This document shows, one piece after another, positions 33,836 through 42,423 of a DNA stretch of 64,000 bases. The position numbers and the translations under genes were made by a program. Under the pieces are notes generated by a model. It made no database searches. It was not told where the DNA came from and saw only the letters and a program-made list of their open reading frames with translations. This stretch comes from Paracoccus halophilus. GTDB lineage: Bacteria; Pseudomonadota; Alphaproteobacteria; Rhodobacterales; Rhodobacteraceae. Within the stretch, counting starts at the first letter, position 1. Every line of letters starts with the position of its first letter. The stretch is from assembly GCF_000763905.1 (NCBI RefSeq), contig NZ_JRKN01000008.1:62001-126000 (forward strand). The letters are read 5' to 3'.

Positions 33836-35056
33836 ATGACAAGCCATTACGACGACCTTGAAACCCGCAGTGCCGATCGCCGCGCCGCCGATCTGGCCTC
33901 GGCCCTGCCCTCGGCGATCGCCCGCGCCCGGACGGCCCCGGCGCTGGCCCGGCTTCTGCGCGATGTCGATGCCGGGGCGGTGACGGATCGCGCCGCGCTG
34001 GCCCGGCTGCCGGTCATCCGCAAGGCGGCCCTGTCCGAGGGGCAGGCGAAATCGCCGCCCTTCGGAGGCTACACCTCCAGGTCCGCGGCCGAGTTCGATC
34101 ATGTCTTCCAGAGCCCCGGCCCGATCTACGAGCCCGGCCGGCGCGCGCCCGACTGGTGGCGGCTGGGCCGCTTTCTTCACGCGTCGGGTGTCGGCCGCGG
34201 TGACATCGTGCAGAACTGCTTCGGCTACCATCTGACGCCGGCGGGGATGATGTTCGATTCCGCCGCCCGTGCGGTCGGTGCGACGGTGCTGCCCGCCGGA
34301 ACCGGGCAGAGCGAATTGCAGGTCCGCGCCGCCGTCGATGTCCGCACGACCTGTTATGCCGGCACGCCCGATTTCCTGAAGGTGATCCTGGACCGCGCCG
34401 ACGAGATGGGCGAAACCCTGGCCATTACCCGTGCCGTGGTCAGCGGCGGCGCGCTGTTTCCATCGTTGCGGCAGGGCTATGCGGATCGCGGCATCGTCAC
34501 GCGGCAATGCTATGCCACCGCCGATCTGGGCCTGATCGCCTACGAGACCGAGACTCTGGAGGGGCTGGTCGTGGACGAGGGCGTGATCGTGGAAATCGTC
34601 CGCCCCGGCACCGGCGATCCGGTCCCCGAGGGCGAGGTCGGCGAGGTGCTGGTCACGACGCTGAACCCGGACTATCCGCTGATCCGCTTCGCCACCGGCG
34701 ACCTGTCCGCAGTGATCCCCGGCACCAGCCCCTGCGGGCGCACGAACATGCGCATCAAGGGCTGGATGGGCCGGGCGGACCAGACCACCAAGATCAAGGG
34801 CATGTTCGTGCGCCCCGAACAGGTCGCCGCACTGGTCGCCCGCCACCCCGAGATCGCCCGCGCCCGCGTCATCGCCGAGCGTGATGGCGAGGTGGATGTG
34901 ATGACCGTGCAGCTGGAATCGGCGACCGGCGGGGCCGAGGCCTATGCCGCCTCGGTGGTCGATATGCTGAAGCTCCGGGGCAGGGTGCAGATCGTCCCGC
35001 CGGGCAGTTTGCCCAATGACGGCAAGGTCATCGAGGATCGCCGCAGCTATGACTGA
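33836..35056 (+). CDS. Phenylacetate-CoA-ligase-like AMP-binding enzyme
   Basis: 406 residues, PaaK-like. It activates an aryl acid to its CoA thioester with ATP. Recognisable: ARLPVIRKAALSEGQAKSPP near the start, FGYHLTPAGMMFDSAARAVG, the Gly-rich TCYAGTPDF, and GDLSAVIPG before the C-terminal domain with RIKGWMGRADQTTKIKGMFV. It starts 11 bp after livF. Likely ends the operon that makes and imports an aromatic or acyl substrate; substrate unknown. Confidence 0.8.
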   Translation: MTSHYDDLETRSADRRAADLASALPSAIARARTAPALARLLRDVDAGAVTDRAALARLPVIRKAALSEGQAKSPPFGGYTSRSAAEFDHVFQSPGPIYEPGRRAPDWWRLGRFLHASGVGRGDIVQNCFGYHLTPAGMMFDSAARAVGATVLPAGTGQSELQVRAAVDVRTTCYAGTPDFLKVILDRADEMGETLAITRAVVSGGALFPSLRQGYADRGIVTRQCYATADLGLIAYETETLEGLVVDEGVIVEIVRPGTGDPVPEGEVGEVLVTTLNPDYPLIRFATGDLSAVIPGTSPCGRTNMRIKGWMGRADQTTKIKGMFVRPEQVAALVARHPEIARARVIAERDGEVDVMTVQLESATGGAEAYAASVVDMLKLRGRVQIVPPGSLPNDGKVIEDRRSYD

Positions 35057-35168
35057 TCATGGCGTGCCGGTCGGGCATTGCCGCGCGCCCGGCTTCCGCC
35101 CGTGATACCGCCTTGCGGCAGGCCGGGAATAATCGCGCCGGCCCGCCGGCAAGGAAGCGGCGCCGCCT

Positions 35169-36152
35169 TCAGGCATTGACCCCCTTCAGCCCCTCATCGG
35201 TATAGCGCTCTCCCGCGACGGGAATCCCGGCGATGGCCCGCTCCAGCGCCGCCATCTCCTCGTGGCTCAATGGCATCGTCGTCGCGGCGGTGTTTTCCTC
35301 GAGATAGCCGATCCGCCGGGTGCCCGGGATCGGCACGATGTCCTCGCCCTTGGCCAGCAGCCATGCCAGCGCGATCTGGGCGGGGGTGCAGCCCTTGTGT
35401 GCGGCCATGGCGCGCAGCACCTCGACCATGCTGCCATTGAGCTTTGCGTTCTCGGGCAAGAAACGGGGCAGGCTGGCGCGAAAATCGCCCTCCGCGAAGG
35501 ATGTGCCCGCCTGAAACCGGCCGGTCAGAAAGCCACGGCCAAGCGGCGAATAGGGCACGAATCCGATGCCCAGCTCGCGGCAGGTGGGCAGGATCCCGGC
35601 CTCGACATCGCGGGTCCACAGCGAATATTCGGTCTGGACCGCCGTCACCGGATGGATGGCATGGGCGCGGCGCAGGGTTGCGGCGCTGACCTCGCACAGC
35701 CCGATATGGTCGATCTTTCCGGCGCGGCGCAGGTCGGCCAGCGCCTCCATCGTCTCTTCGATGGGCTGCTCGCGATCGACCCGATGGACATAATACAGAT
35801 CGATGCGCTCGATCCCCAGCCGCTTGAGCGATCCTTCGCAGGCGCGGCGCATGTACCCGGCGCTGTTGTCGATGCTGCGCGCGTATTCCCCGGGCTTGCG
35901 CACAATGCCGAATTTGGTCGCGACCTTGACGCCTGTCTTGTTGCCGGCAAGGAAAGCGCCGATCAACTCCTCATTGTGATGCGGGCCGTACATGTCGGCC
36001 GTGTCGAGGAAATCGATCCCCAGATCGAGCGCGCGCGCCAGAACCGCCCGCGATTCCGCGTCGTCGCGGGGGCCGTAGAACTCGCTCATGCCCATGCATC
36101 CAAGACCGATTGCCGAAACTGAAAGTCCGTCGCCAAGAGTTCGTCGCTGCAT
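35169..36152 (-). CDS. Aldo/keto reductase
   Basis: 327 residues, NADPH-dependent (beta/alpha)8 barrel. The catalytic tetrad is visible: D50 and Y55 in LDTADMYG, K80 in VATKFG, H123 in YYVHRVD. Resembles the AKR11/AKR13-type YqkF-like reductases. ATG 36152 has GGAG upstream; a longer reading adds a non-conserved tail. Divergent from the LysR gene, which probably controls it. Confidence 0.92.
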   Translation of the reverse strand: MQRRTLGDGLSVSAIGLGCMGMSEFYGPRDDAESRAVLARALDLGIDFLDTADMYGPHHNEELIGAFLAGNKTGVKVATKFGIVRKPGEYARSIDNSAGYMRRACEGSLKRLGIERIDLYYVHRVDREQPIEETMEALADLRRAGKIDHIGLCEVSAATLRRAHAIHPVTAVQTEYSLWTRDVEAGILPTCRELGIGFVPYSPLGRGFLTGRFQAGTSFAEGDFRASLPRFLPENAKLNGSMVEVLRAMAAHKGCTPAQIALAWLLAKGEDIVPIPGTRRIGYLEENTAATTMPLSHEEMAALERAIAGIPVAGERYTDEGLKGVNA

Positions 36153-36198
36153 TGCCTTGCTCCTTGTTTGTCGCGGGCAAAGGTGCTTTCCTTTTGTG

Positions 36199-37128
36199 AT
36201 GAAAAGTATCGCAAAGAATCGCAATCCGATTTCCGAAAACGGAAATGGGTTGCGATGGGATGATGCCCGGGTCTTTCTGGCCATTGCCCGCAGCGGATCG
36301 CTGAGCGGCGCCGCCGCCCTGCGTGGCACGGGTCTGGCCACCGTGTCGCGCCAGATCGCGCGGCTTGAGGCGGCGCTTGGCCTGACCCTGTTCAGCCGCC
36401 ATCAGACCGGCTATCGCCTGACCGATGACGGCGCCGCCCTGCTGCCACGTGCCGAAGCGCTGGAGCAGGCGGCCGAGGCCTTTGCCGAGGGCTCGGCGGC
36501 GCAGACCGAGATCGCCGGCCGGGTGCGTCTTGCCACGGCCGAGATGCTGGCGAATCACATCATCATTCCCGCCTTGCCGGTGCTGAGCGGTCAGTATCCC
36601 GATCTGACGCTGGAAATCGTGACGGGGGTGCAGTCGGTGAACCTGCACCGGCGCGACGCCGATCTTGCGCTGCGCATGGCCAAGCCGCAGCGCGGCAATG
36701 TGACGATCCGGCGTCTTGGCACGCTGGGCTTTGGCGTTTACGCCGCGCCAGAGCATGCGCGCGAGCGGCAGACCCGGCAACGGGACGGGCAGGATCGCTT
36801 CATCACATGGTGCGAGACATGTTCGCATCTGCCCGCCGCGCAGTGGATCGAGCGGGTGTCGCACGGCCGCCCGCCGGCGCTGGTGACGACGACTCTCTCG
36901 GCGCAGGTGTCGGCTGCCATCGCCGGGCTCGGCCTGGCGGTCCTGCCGCATTTCCTGGGCCAGAGGAACGGGCTCGTTTGCCTGCAGACGGATATCGGCA
37001 TCGATCAGGAGATCTGGCTGGCCATCCATTCCGATCTCGCCCGGTCGCGCCGGGTCCGGGCGGTGGGCGAATTTCTGGCCGGGCTGATCCACCGCTCAAA
37101 GGCGGTTCTGGAAGCGCCCGCGTCCTGA
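36199..37128 (+). CDS. LysR-family transcriptional regulator
   Basis: 309 residues. The N-terminal winged helix DARVFLAIARSGSLSGAAAL then LATVSRQIARLEAALGLTLF is the LysR DNA-binding domain, and the rest is the ligand-binding domain (TCSHLPAAQWIERVSHG, GLAVLPHFLGQRNGLVCLQ). Placed head to head with the aldo/keto reductase, 46 bp apart, so it probably regulates that gene and itself. ATG 36199 was taken because it gives a normal N-terminus; TATCGCAAAG and TCGCAATCC repeats just inside the gene could be an operator half-site. Confidence 0.85.
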   Translation: MKSIAKNRNPISENGNGLRWDDARVFLAIARSGSLSGAAALRGTGLATVSRQIARLEAALGLTLFSRHQTGYRLTDDGAALLPRAEALEQAAEAFAEGSAAQTEIAGRVRLATAEMLANHIIIPALPVLSGQYPDLTLEIVTGVQSVNLHRRDADLALRMAKPQRGNVTIRRLGTLGFGVYAAPEHARERQTRQRDGQDRFITWCETCSHLPAAQWIERVSHGRPPALVTTTLSAQVSAAIAGLGLAVLPHFLGQRNGLVCLQTDIGIDQEIWLAIHSDLARSRRVRAVGEFLAGLIHRSKAVLEAPAS

Positions 37129-37194
37129 CCGGGGGCGCTCCCTGTGCTTTCGGCACTGGCGCCGGCAATGTTCGGAAAGCCCGACCGCAGGGAA

Positions 37195-38276
37195 AGATGT
37201 AGCGGACGGGCCGGGTGCGCATTCTGCGACGCCAGCGACACCACGACCAGCAGCGTGACCGACGCAATGACGCCCCAGACCGAACCGATACAGACCGCGT
37301 CCCAATTCGCCCGGTCCTTTTAGACGCCTTCGACATCGGGCACGATCCCGGTATTGGCGCGCGAGGTCAGCGGCAGATAGTGGAAATAGTCTGCGGTCCA
37401 GCCCATGAAACCGCCGATCATCGCCGCCAGAGATCCCGGTGTATTGGCCTTTTCCCAGAAAGATCCGGCAGCATAGGGAAGGAAGTTGGACACCAGCAGC
37501 GTCCATGCGACGACCATCAGGTTGTAGATGGTGGTGAATTTCAGCGCCACGACCAGCGACGCGGCGGCGGCCGAGGACATCGGCGCGGCGACCAGCCCGC
37601 AGGCAAAGATGATCACGAAGAATGACGGCAGGTAATCGGCCGCCAGATACAGCAGCATCTGGTTCTGCACCTTGTCGAAATCCATGCCGGGATACAGTTT
37701 GAAGGCGGCGATCATCGACACCGTCACCACCGCGATATGTACCGAGTCGGTCAGCGTGACCGCATACATCCCGCCCATATGGGTGTAGAGGATCAGCACC
37801 AGTGTCGAGATGCCGATGCCCCAGCCCAAGGAAACGCCGGTAAAGAAATTGACGATCGCGCCGAAGCCGAACAGCAATGCGCCGATCCAGCCCATTTCCG
37901 CGATCAGCATGATAAAGGCCGAAAGGCCGGCGACCTTGCCGCCATAGCGGCTGTCGAAGAAATCCACCAGCGTCATGTATTTCGAGCGGCGGATGACGCG
38001 GGCAAAGAACAGCCCCAGCAGGATCAGGCACAGCGCCGCGCCGAACGGATCGAAGACCACGCCCTGAAAACCGAACAGCTAGGTAGCCCCCGCGGCCCCC
38101 ATCGTGGTGCCCGCGACGAACCAGGTGGCGACCAGCGCTCCCGCCATCAGCGGCCCGCCACGAGAAAGTCGGTTTCGTCGGAAACCTTTTTCGACGCCCA
38201 CCAGCCGACGACCAGCAGAATGATATATGATGAGGCCGGCGGTGACCCAGCCTTCGTTCTGATAAACCTGTTCCAT
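37195..38276 (-). pseudogene. Sodium:solute symporter (SSS family), decayed
   Basis: Reads as an SSS-family transporter: GALVATWFVAGTTMGAAGAT, LFGFQGVVFDPFGAALCLIL, SKYMTLVDFFDSRYGGKVAG, LVVALKFTTIYNLMVVAWT. It is broken by an in-frame TAG at 38079-38081 (in GAT-stop-LFGFQ), a TAA at 37320-37322 (EGV-stop-KDRANWD) and a frame change near the N-terminus around 38160-38240. The C-terminal end is lost. The 37320-38060 stretch is the only open part. Confidence 0.85.
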
Positions 38277-38430
38277 ATCCTCTCCCTATTCGCCTGGCAG
38301 GCTCCCCTTCCGGACAGCGGCGCTGTCCGGTCTTCAGCCTTGAAGGAGAGGGGTGTTCTGAAAAATCACGGAAACCGAAATGTTAACCTCTGGAAAAATA
38401 GGGGTAAATTTGTGCGACCGTATCTGGTGT
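38277..38430. other. Gap between two pseudogenes
   Basis: About 150 bp, unusually A+T-rich at its right half (near 38380-38460). No gene seen; the low-GC part could have been a promoter or is a scar. Confidence 0.4.
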
Positions 38431-38988
38431 TCATTGATTATATTTCAATGTGATAGGAGAATTTCTGTTGATTTCCTCAAAGACGGTCATGAAAGGCACG
38501 GTGTGCCAGATCATGTGATCGCGCGGCACGTCGCGGAATATCGTCGGTTTGACGAACTGGCCGTCGCGGTCGATGGCGCCGCCGGTCAGGCAGTCCAGCC
38601 CGTCGGATTTCGCTTCCTCGACCATCCACAGGACCTTGTGGCATTGCGCGCTGGTGGTGATCGGCCCGATCTCGGTGCCTTCCTCGACGGGCGAGCCGAT
38701 CCTGAGCGCGCGTGTTTTCGCGACCGGCGCCTCGGCCCGGGGCTTGCCATTGCTGTGCATCTGGACGCCGACCAGATAATCCCTGCGCGCCTCCAGCCCA
38801 CGGGCAAAGTCGCGCAGATAGGTCGCGCGCGCCGACTTGTCCACATCCGCGGCGCTGCCGTGCCGCAGTCGCGACAGGACCGCGCCGGTGCCGGGGTCGA
38901 TTACCTCCAGCGGCCCGGCGCCGTGTCCATGCCGCCATTCCCCGGCCAGAAAGATCGTATGCTCGCGCTCCAGCAATGCCTCGCACAT
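38431..38988 (-). pseudogene. Aldehyde dehydrogenase with internal deletion
   Basis: 185 codons hold the start of an ALDH (FLAGEWRHGHGAGPLEVIDP, RATYLRDFARGLEARRDYLV, MHSNGKPRAEAPVAKTRAL) joined to the part after the active site (GTEIGPITTSAQCHKVLWMV, FVKPTIFRDVPRDHMIWHTV). The cofactor-binding and catalytic Cys region, about 200 residues, and the C-terminus are gone. The frame is open but the enzyme cannot work. Confidence 0.8.
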
Positions 38989-39055
38989 GTGCGCCCCCGT
39001 CCTGCTTTGCGCCAGAATCCGGCACGAGCGCAGCGGAAAGAATTACAAAGACGCG

Positions 39056-39514
39056 ATGTCTTTCATCGACGGATATCGCCGAGCTGGAGCGGCTGGGCCA
39101 GAAAAACATGCGCGGATCAAGCAGCGCGTCGCCGGCATTCGCGACCGCATCATCGCAACCGAGCCGCCGAGCGACGAGGAACTGCACCGGATCGGCTGGA
39201 AGAACCGGCAGGGCATCTACGACACCCGCACGCAACTGAACTACATGCGCATGACCCGGGAAAACCGCATCACCTTTGGCGGGGGCTGACCTATTATCAC
39301 GACGGCACCAGCAATACCGACCCGGCGGCAAGCGGGTGCTCGACCCCTATATCCGGCTGGCCGAGGCGTTTTTCCGCACCTTCCCGCAGCTTGACGACAT
39401 CCGCTTCAGCCATGGCAGGTCGGGGCCGATCGCCCTGACCACGCGTATGGCGGTGCATTTTCAGGAATATAGGGCGGGCGACATGATCTGGGCGGGCGGC
39501 TATTCCGGTTTCGG
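39056..39514 (+). pseudogene. FAD-dependent oxidoreductase (DAO family), fragment
   Basis: IATEPPSDEELHRIGWKNRQ, then GIYDTRTQLNYMRMTRENRI TFGGG in one frame, and after a shift RVLDPYIRLAEAFFRTFPQL, FSHGRSGPIALTTRMAVHFQ and MIWAGGYSGFG in another. This is the middle-to-end of a gamma-glutamylputrescine-oxidase-like amine oxidase. It lacks the N-terminal FAD-binding half and is frameshifted. Confidence 0.75.
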
Positions 39515-39646
39515 AATTTCGACCAGCCGTTCCGCTGGCTGGGCTCGCGGATCACGCTTTATGCGCTGGATACCGCCGACGAGAAGGGCGGCTGGCGCAA
39601 GGCATGGCTGCGGCTGGTCCGGGCGATGGGCTTTCCGCTGTCCTGA
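39515..39646 (+). pseudogene. Unidentified C-terminal fragment fused to the oxidoreductase remnant
   Basis: 43 codons in frame: NFDQPFRWLGSRITLYALDT, ADEKGGWRKAWLRLVRAMGF, PLS then TGA. The sequence is protein-like and ends properly, so it is the tail of a different gene joined to the GYSGFG part of the oxidoreductase by a deletion. Its family was not recognised. Confidence 0.5.
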
Positions 39647-39913
39647 TCTCAGCCGGCGGCATGCGCCTCGAGGATCGCCTGGCGGGGCGGATGGCGCGCA
39701 GCGGGCTGCTGCTGACCCATTGCGCGGCGATGTGATCGGGCAGATAAGCGGCTGATTATACGCGCGCCAGTTGGTGGTCTTGCAGGTCGTCTTCGGGGGT
39801 CTGCTCATGCTGGATCCACAAGATGAATCCCCCCACGGATTTGCGCAACAACGCCGCTCCGGGCCGGAAAGCTCCATCCCCGGCCCGATCCACCAACTGC
39901 CGGGACCGAGCAG
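39647..39913. other. Gap before the purine-catabolism genes
   Basis: About 270 bp with no convincing gene. Some minus-strand peptide-like stretches (QAILEAHAAG) suggest a third degraded gene. Confidence 0.4.
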
Positions 39914-40801
39914 CTAGCGCCAGATCGGCGCGTGACGGTTCACGTCCTTGTAGAGCAGATAGCGGAAATTCCCCGGCCCGCCGGCATAGCAGGCCTGCGG
40001 GCAAAAGGCGCGCAGCCACATGAAATCGCCTGGTCCCACCTCGACCCAGTCGCGGTTCAGGCGATAGACGGCTTTGCCCTCCAGCACGAAAAGCCCGTGC
40101 TCCATGACATGGGTCTCGGCAAAGGGGATCGAGCCGCCGGGCTTGAAGGTGACCACGGTGATATGCATGTCGTGGCGCAGATCGGCCGGATCCATGAAGC
40201 GCGTCGTGGCCCAGGCGCCATCCGTGTCAGGCATGGGCGAGGGCGCGATGTCCTGTTCCTGCACCACGATCGGATCGGGGCGATCGACCCCGTTGCAGGG
40301 CTGCCAGCGCTTGCGCCACCAGTGGAAACCGGCCGGGCCGGCGGTGCGGTTGCGAACCTGCCAGTCCATGCCGGCCGGGATATAGGCGAAACCGCCGGGG
40401 GTCAGCAGATGCTCCTGCCCGTCGATCACCACCTGCAGGTCGCCGCCGGTGACAAAGATCGCATGCTGGATTTCCGGGTCGTCATCGGGCCGGTCGCTGC
40501 CGCCGCCCTCGGCCAGTTCGACCACATACTGGCTGAAGGTCTCGGCAAAGCCGGACAGCGGCCGCGCCAGCATCCACATCCGCATGCCTTCCCATCCGGG
40601 CAGGTAGGAGGTGACGATATCGCGCATCACCGTGCGCGGGATGACCGCATAGGCGCTGGTGAATACCGCCGTGTCGGTGGTCAGGCCGGTCTGCGGCGGC
40701 AGGCCGGCGACCGGACCGGCATAGGGGGTGGCGCGGGCCTGGGATTCCGGGATCACGGGAACCTCGCCGGTGGGGGCGCCCTTGGGCGGAAGATCGTTCA
40801 T
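39914..40801 (-). CDS. (S)-ureidoglycine aminohydrolase
   Basis: 295 residues, bicupin enzyme that releases ammonia from ureidoglycine after allantoate breakdown. The two cupin halves are visible: VRDIVTSYLPGWEG-like with EIQHAIFVTGGDLQVVIDGQ, and HDMHITVVTFKPGGSIPFAE with THVMEHGLFVLEGKAVYRLN (metal-binding His/Glu). Often annotated as bifunctional allantoicase/aminohydrolase. It overlaps the allantoinase gene by 4 bp, so the two are one transcript. Confidence 0.9.
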   Translation of the reverse strand: MNDLPPKGAPTGEVPVIPESQARATPYAGPVAGLPPQTGLTTDTAVFTSAYAVIPRTVMRDIVTSYLPGWEGMRMWMLARPLSGFAETFSQYVVELAEGGGSDRPDDDPEIQHAIFVTGGDLQVVIDGQEHLLTPGGFAYIPAGMDWQVRNRTAGPAGFHWWRKRWQPCNGVDRPDPIVVQEQDIAPSPMPDTDGAWATTRFMDPADLRHDMHITVVTFKPGGSIPFAETHVMEHGLFVLEGKAVYRLNRDWVEVGPGDFMWLRAFCPQACYAGGPGNFRYLLYKDVNRHAPIWR

Positions 40802-42204
40802 TTCAGGGCCTCTTTCAGGCGAAGTTCGGCAATGCGCATGACCTGGCGCTCGGCCTCGTCACGCTCGGTGGCGGTGTCGTTGTCCACGCGCGCCTGCATG
40901 GCGCGCTGGATGCCCGGCTTGTCGTGATCGCGGACCGCGATGATGAACGGAAAGCCGTGTTTCGAGGTATAGGCCTCGTTCAGGCGGGTGAACTCGGCCT
41001 TTTCGGCATCGGTCAGCGCGTCCAGCCCGGCGCTGGACTGCTCGGAGGTGCTTTCGGCGGTCAGACGCTTGGCCTCGGCCAGCTTGCCGGCCAGATCGGG
41101 GTGGGCCACCAGAACGCCCAGCCGTTCCTGATCGCTGGCGGCGCGGAAGATCTGCGCCATGCGCCCGGCCAGGCCGCCGGCGGTGTCGTGCACGGGGCCC
41201 ATCTCGGCGTCCCAGACCCGTTCCGCGATCCAGGGAGAGTGCTCGTAGATGCTGCCGAACTTTTCGACGAATTCGTCGCGCTCCATCTGGCTGGGGCGCG
41301 GGCGGGGCTGCCAGGGATGCGTTTTTGCCCAGTGGCGCGCGATATCGAGCCGGGTGGCGAACCACACGCCCTCATGCGCGCGGGCATGATCCAGAAAGCG
41401 CCTGATCGCCATGGCGCGGCCGGGGCGGCCGGCCAGTCGGCAATGCAGGCCGATGGACATCATCTTGGGCGCGCCGGCCTGACCCTCGGCATAGAGCATG
41501 TCGAAACTGTCGCGCAGATAGTCGAAGAACTCGACCCCGGTGCCGAAGCCCTGACCGCTGGAAAAGCGCATGTCATTGGCGTCCATCGTATAGGGCACCA
41601 TCAGCTGCGGCCGGCCGTGATGGACGTGCCAATAGGGCAGGTCGTCGGCGATGGTATCGGCCAGATATTCGAAGCCGCCCTCCTCGCAGCCCAGCTCGAC
41701 CGTGTTCATCGAGGTGCGGCCCTGGTAGAAGCCGTAGGGGCGCTGGCCGGTGACGCGGGTATGCAGTTCGACCGCCCGCGCGATATGCTCGGCCTCGATC
41801 TCGCGCGGGACATCCTTGTATTCGATCCATTTCAGCCCGTGGGTGGCGATTTCCCAGCCGGCGGATTTCATCGCGGCGACCTGTTCGGGGCTGCGCTCCA
41901 GCGCGGTGGCGACGCCATAGATGGTGACGGGCGTGTCCTTCAGCAGCCGGTGCAGCCGCCAGAAACCCGCGCGCGCGCCATATTCATAGATCGATTCCAT
42001 GTTCCAGTGGCGCTTGCCGGGCCAGGGCTGGGCGCCAATGATTTCCGACAGGAACGCCTCGGATGCGGCATCGCCATGCTCGATGCTGTTTTCGCCGCCT
42101 TCCTCGTAATTGATGACGATCTGCACCGCGATCTTCGCGCCGCCCGGCCATTCTGGATCGGGCGTGTTCTCACCGTATCCGATCATGTCGCGGCTGTATC
42201 GCAT
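40798..42204 (-). CDS. puuE: Allantoinase (PuuE) fused to OHCU decarboxylase (UraD)
   Basis: 468 residues. The N-terminal part (about 1-305) is a polysaccharide-deacetylase-type, cofactor-free allantoinase (PuuE): GAKIAVQIVINYEEGGENSI, GWEIATHGLKWIEYKDVPRE, MSIGLHCRLAGRPGRAMAIR. The C-terminal part (about 310-468) is UraD, which decarboxylates OHCU (MERDEFVEKFGSIYEHSPWI, LTDAEKAEFTRLNEAYTSKH, GFPFIIAVRDHDK). The fusion joins two non-consecutive steps from urate to allantoate. ATG 42204 has AGGA at 9 nt; ATG 42213 is an alternative. Confidence 0.9.
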   Translation of the reverse strand: MRYSRDMIGYGENTPDPEWPGGAKIAVQIVINYEEGGENSIEHGDAASEAFLSEIIGAQPWPGKRHWNMESIYEYGARAGFWRLHRLLKDTPVTIYGVATALERSPEQVAAMKSAGWEIATHGLKWIEYKDVPREIEAEHIARAVELHTRVTGQRPYGFYQGRTSMNTVELGCEEGGFEYLADTIADDLPYWHVHHGRPQLMVPYTMDANDMRFSSGQGFGTGVEFFDYLRDSFDMLYAEGQAGAPKMMSIGLHCRLAGRPGRAMAIRRFLDHARAHEGVWFATRLDIARHWAKTHPWQPRPRPSQMERDEFVEKFGSIYEHSPWIAERVWDAEMGPVHDTAGGLAGRMAQIFRAASDQERLGVLVAHPDLAGKLAEAKRLTAESTSEQSSAGLDALTDAEKAEFTRLNEAYTSKHGFPFIIAVRDHDKPGIQRAMQARVDNDTATERDEAERQVMRIAELRLKEALK

Positions 42205-42423
42205 CGCTGGCATCCTTTCGATTATCAGGCCAGACCAAGAGTCACCATTTTGACGTCCGCCAGACAATCCTGTATTTCTATAATCTGAAACAAGATTTTG
42301 TTGATAATTGACCAATTCTTTAAATAATGCTTTGAAACTCTGTCATTAATGCTTGCATGGTCGTCTTGTGCCCGGGATTCTATTCTGGCCGCCGCGGCGG
42401 AGGTTCCGTCCAAGGGAGGACAT
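42205..42423. promoter_or_regulatory. Divergent promoter region of purine catabolism and purine uptake
   Basis: About 220 bp, with a strikingly A+T-rich block at about 42275-42345 (AATTGACCAATTC, ATTTCTATAATC), unlike the rest of the window. It separates puuE (leftward) and the permease (rightward), so both could share a purine-sensing operator there. No exact site proposed. Confidence 0.6.
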
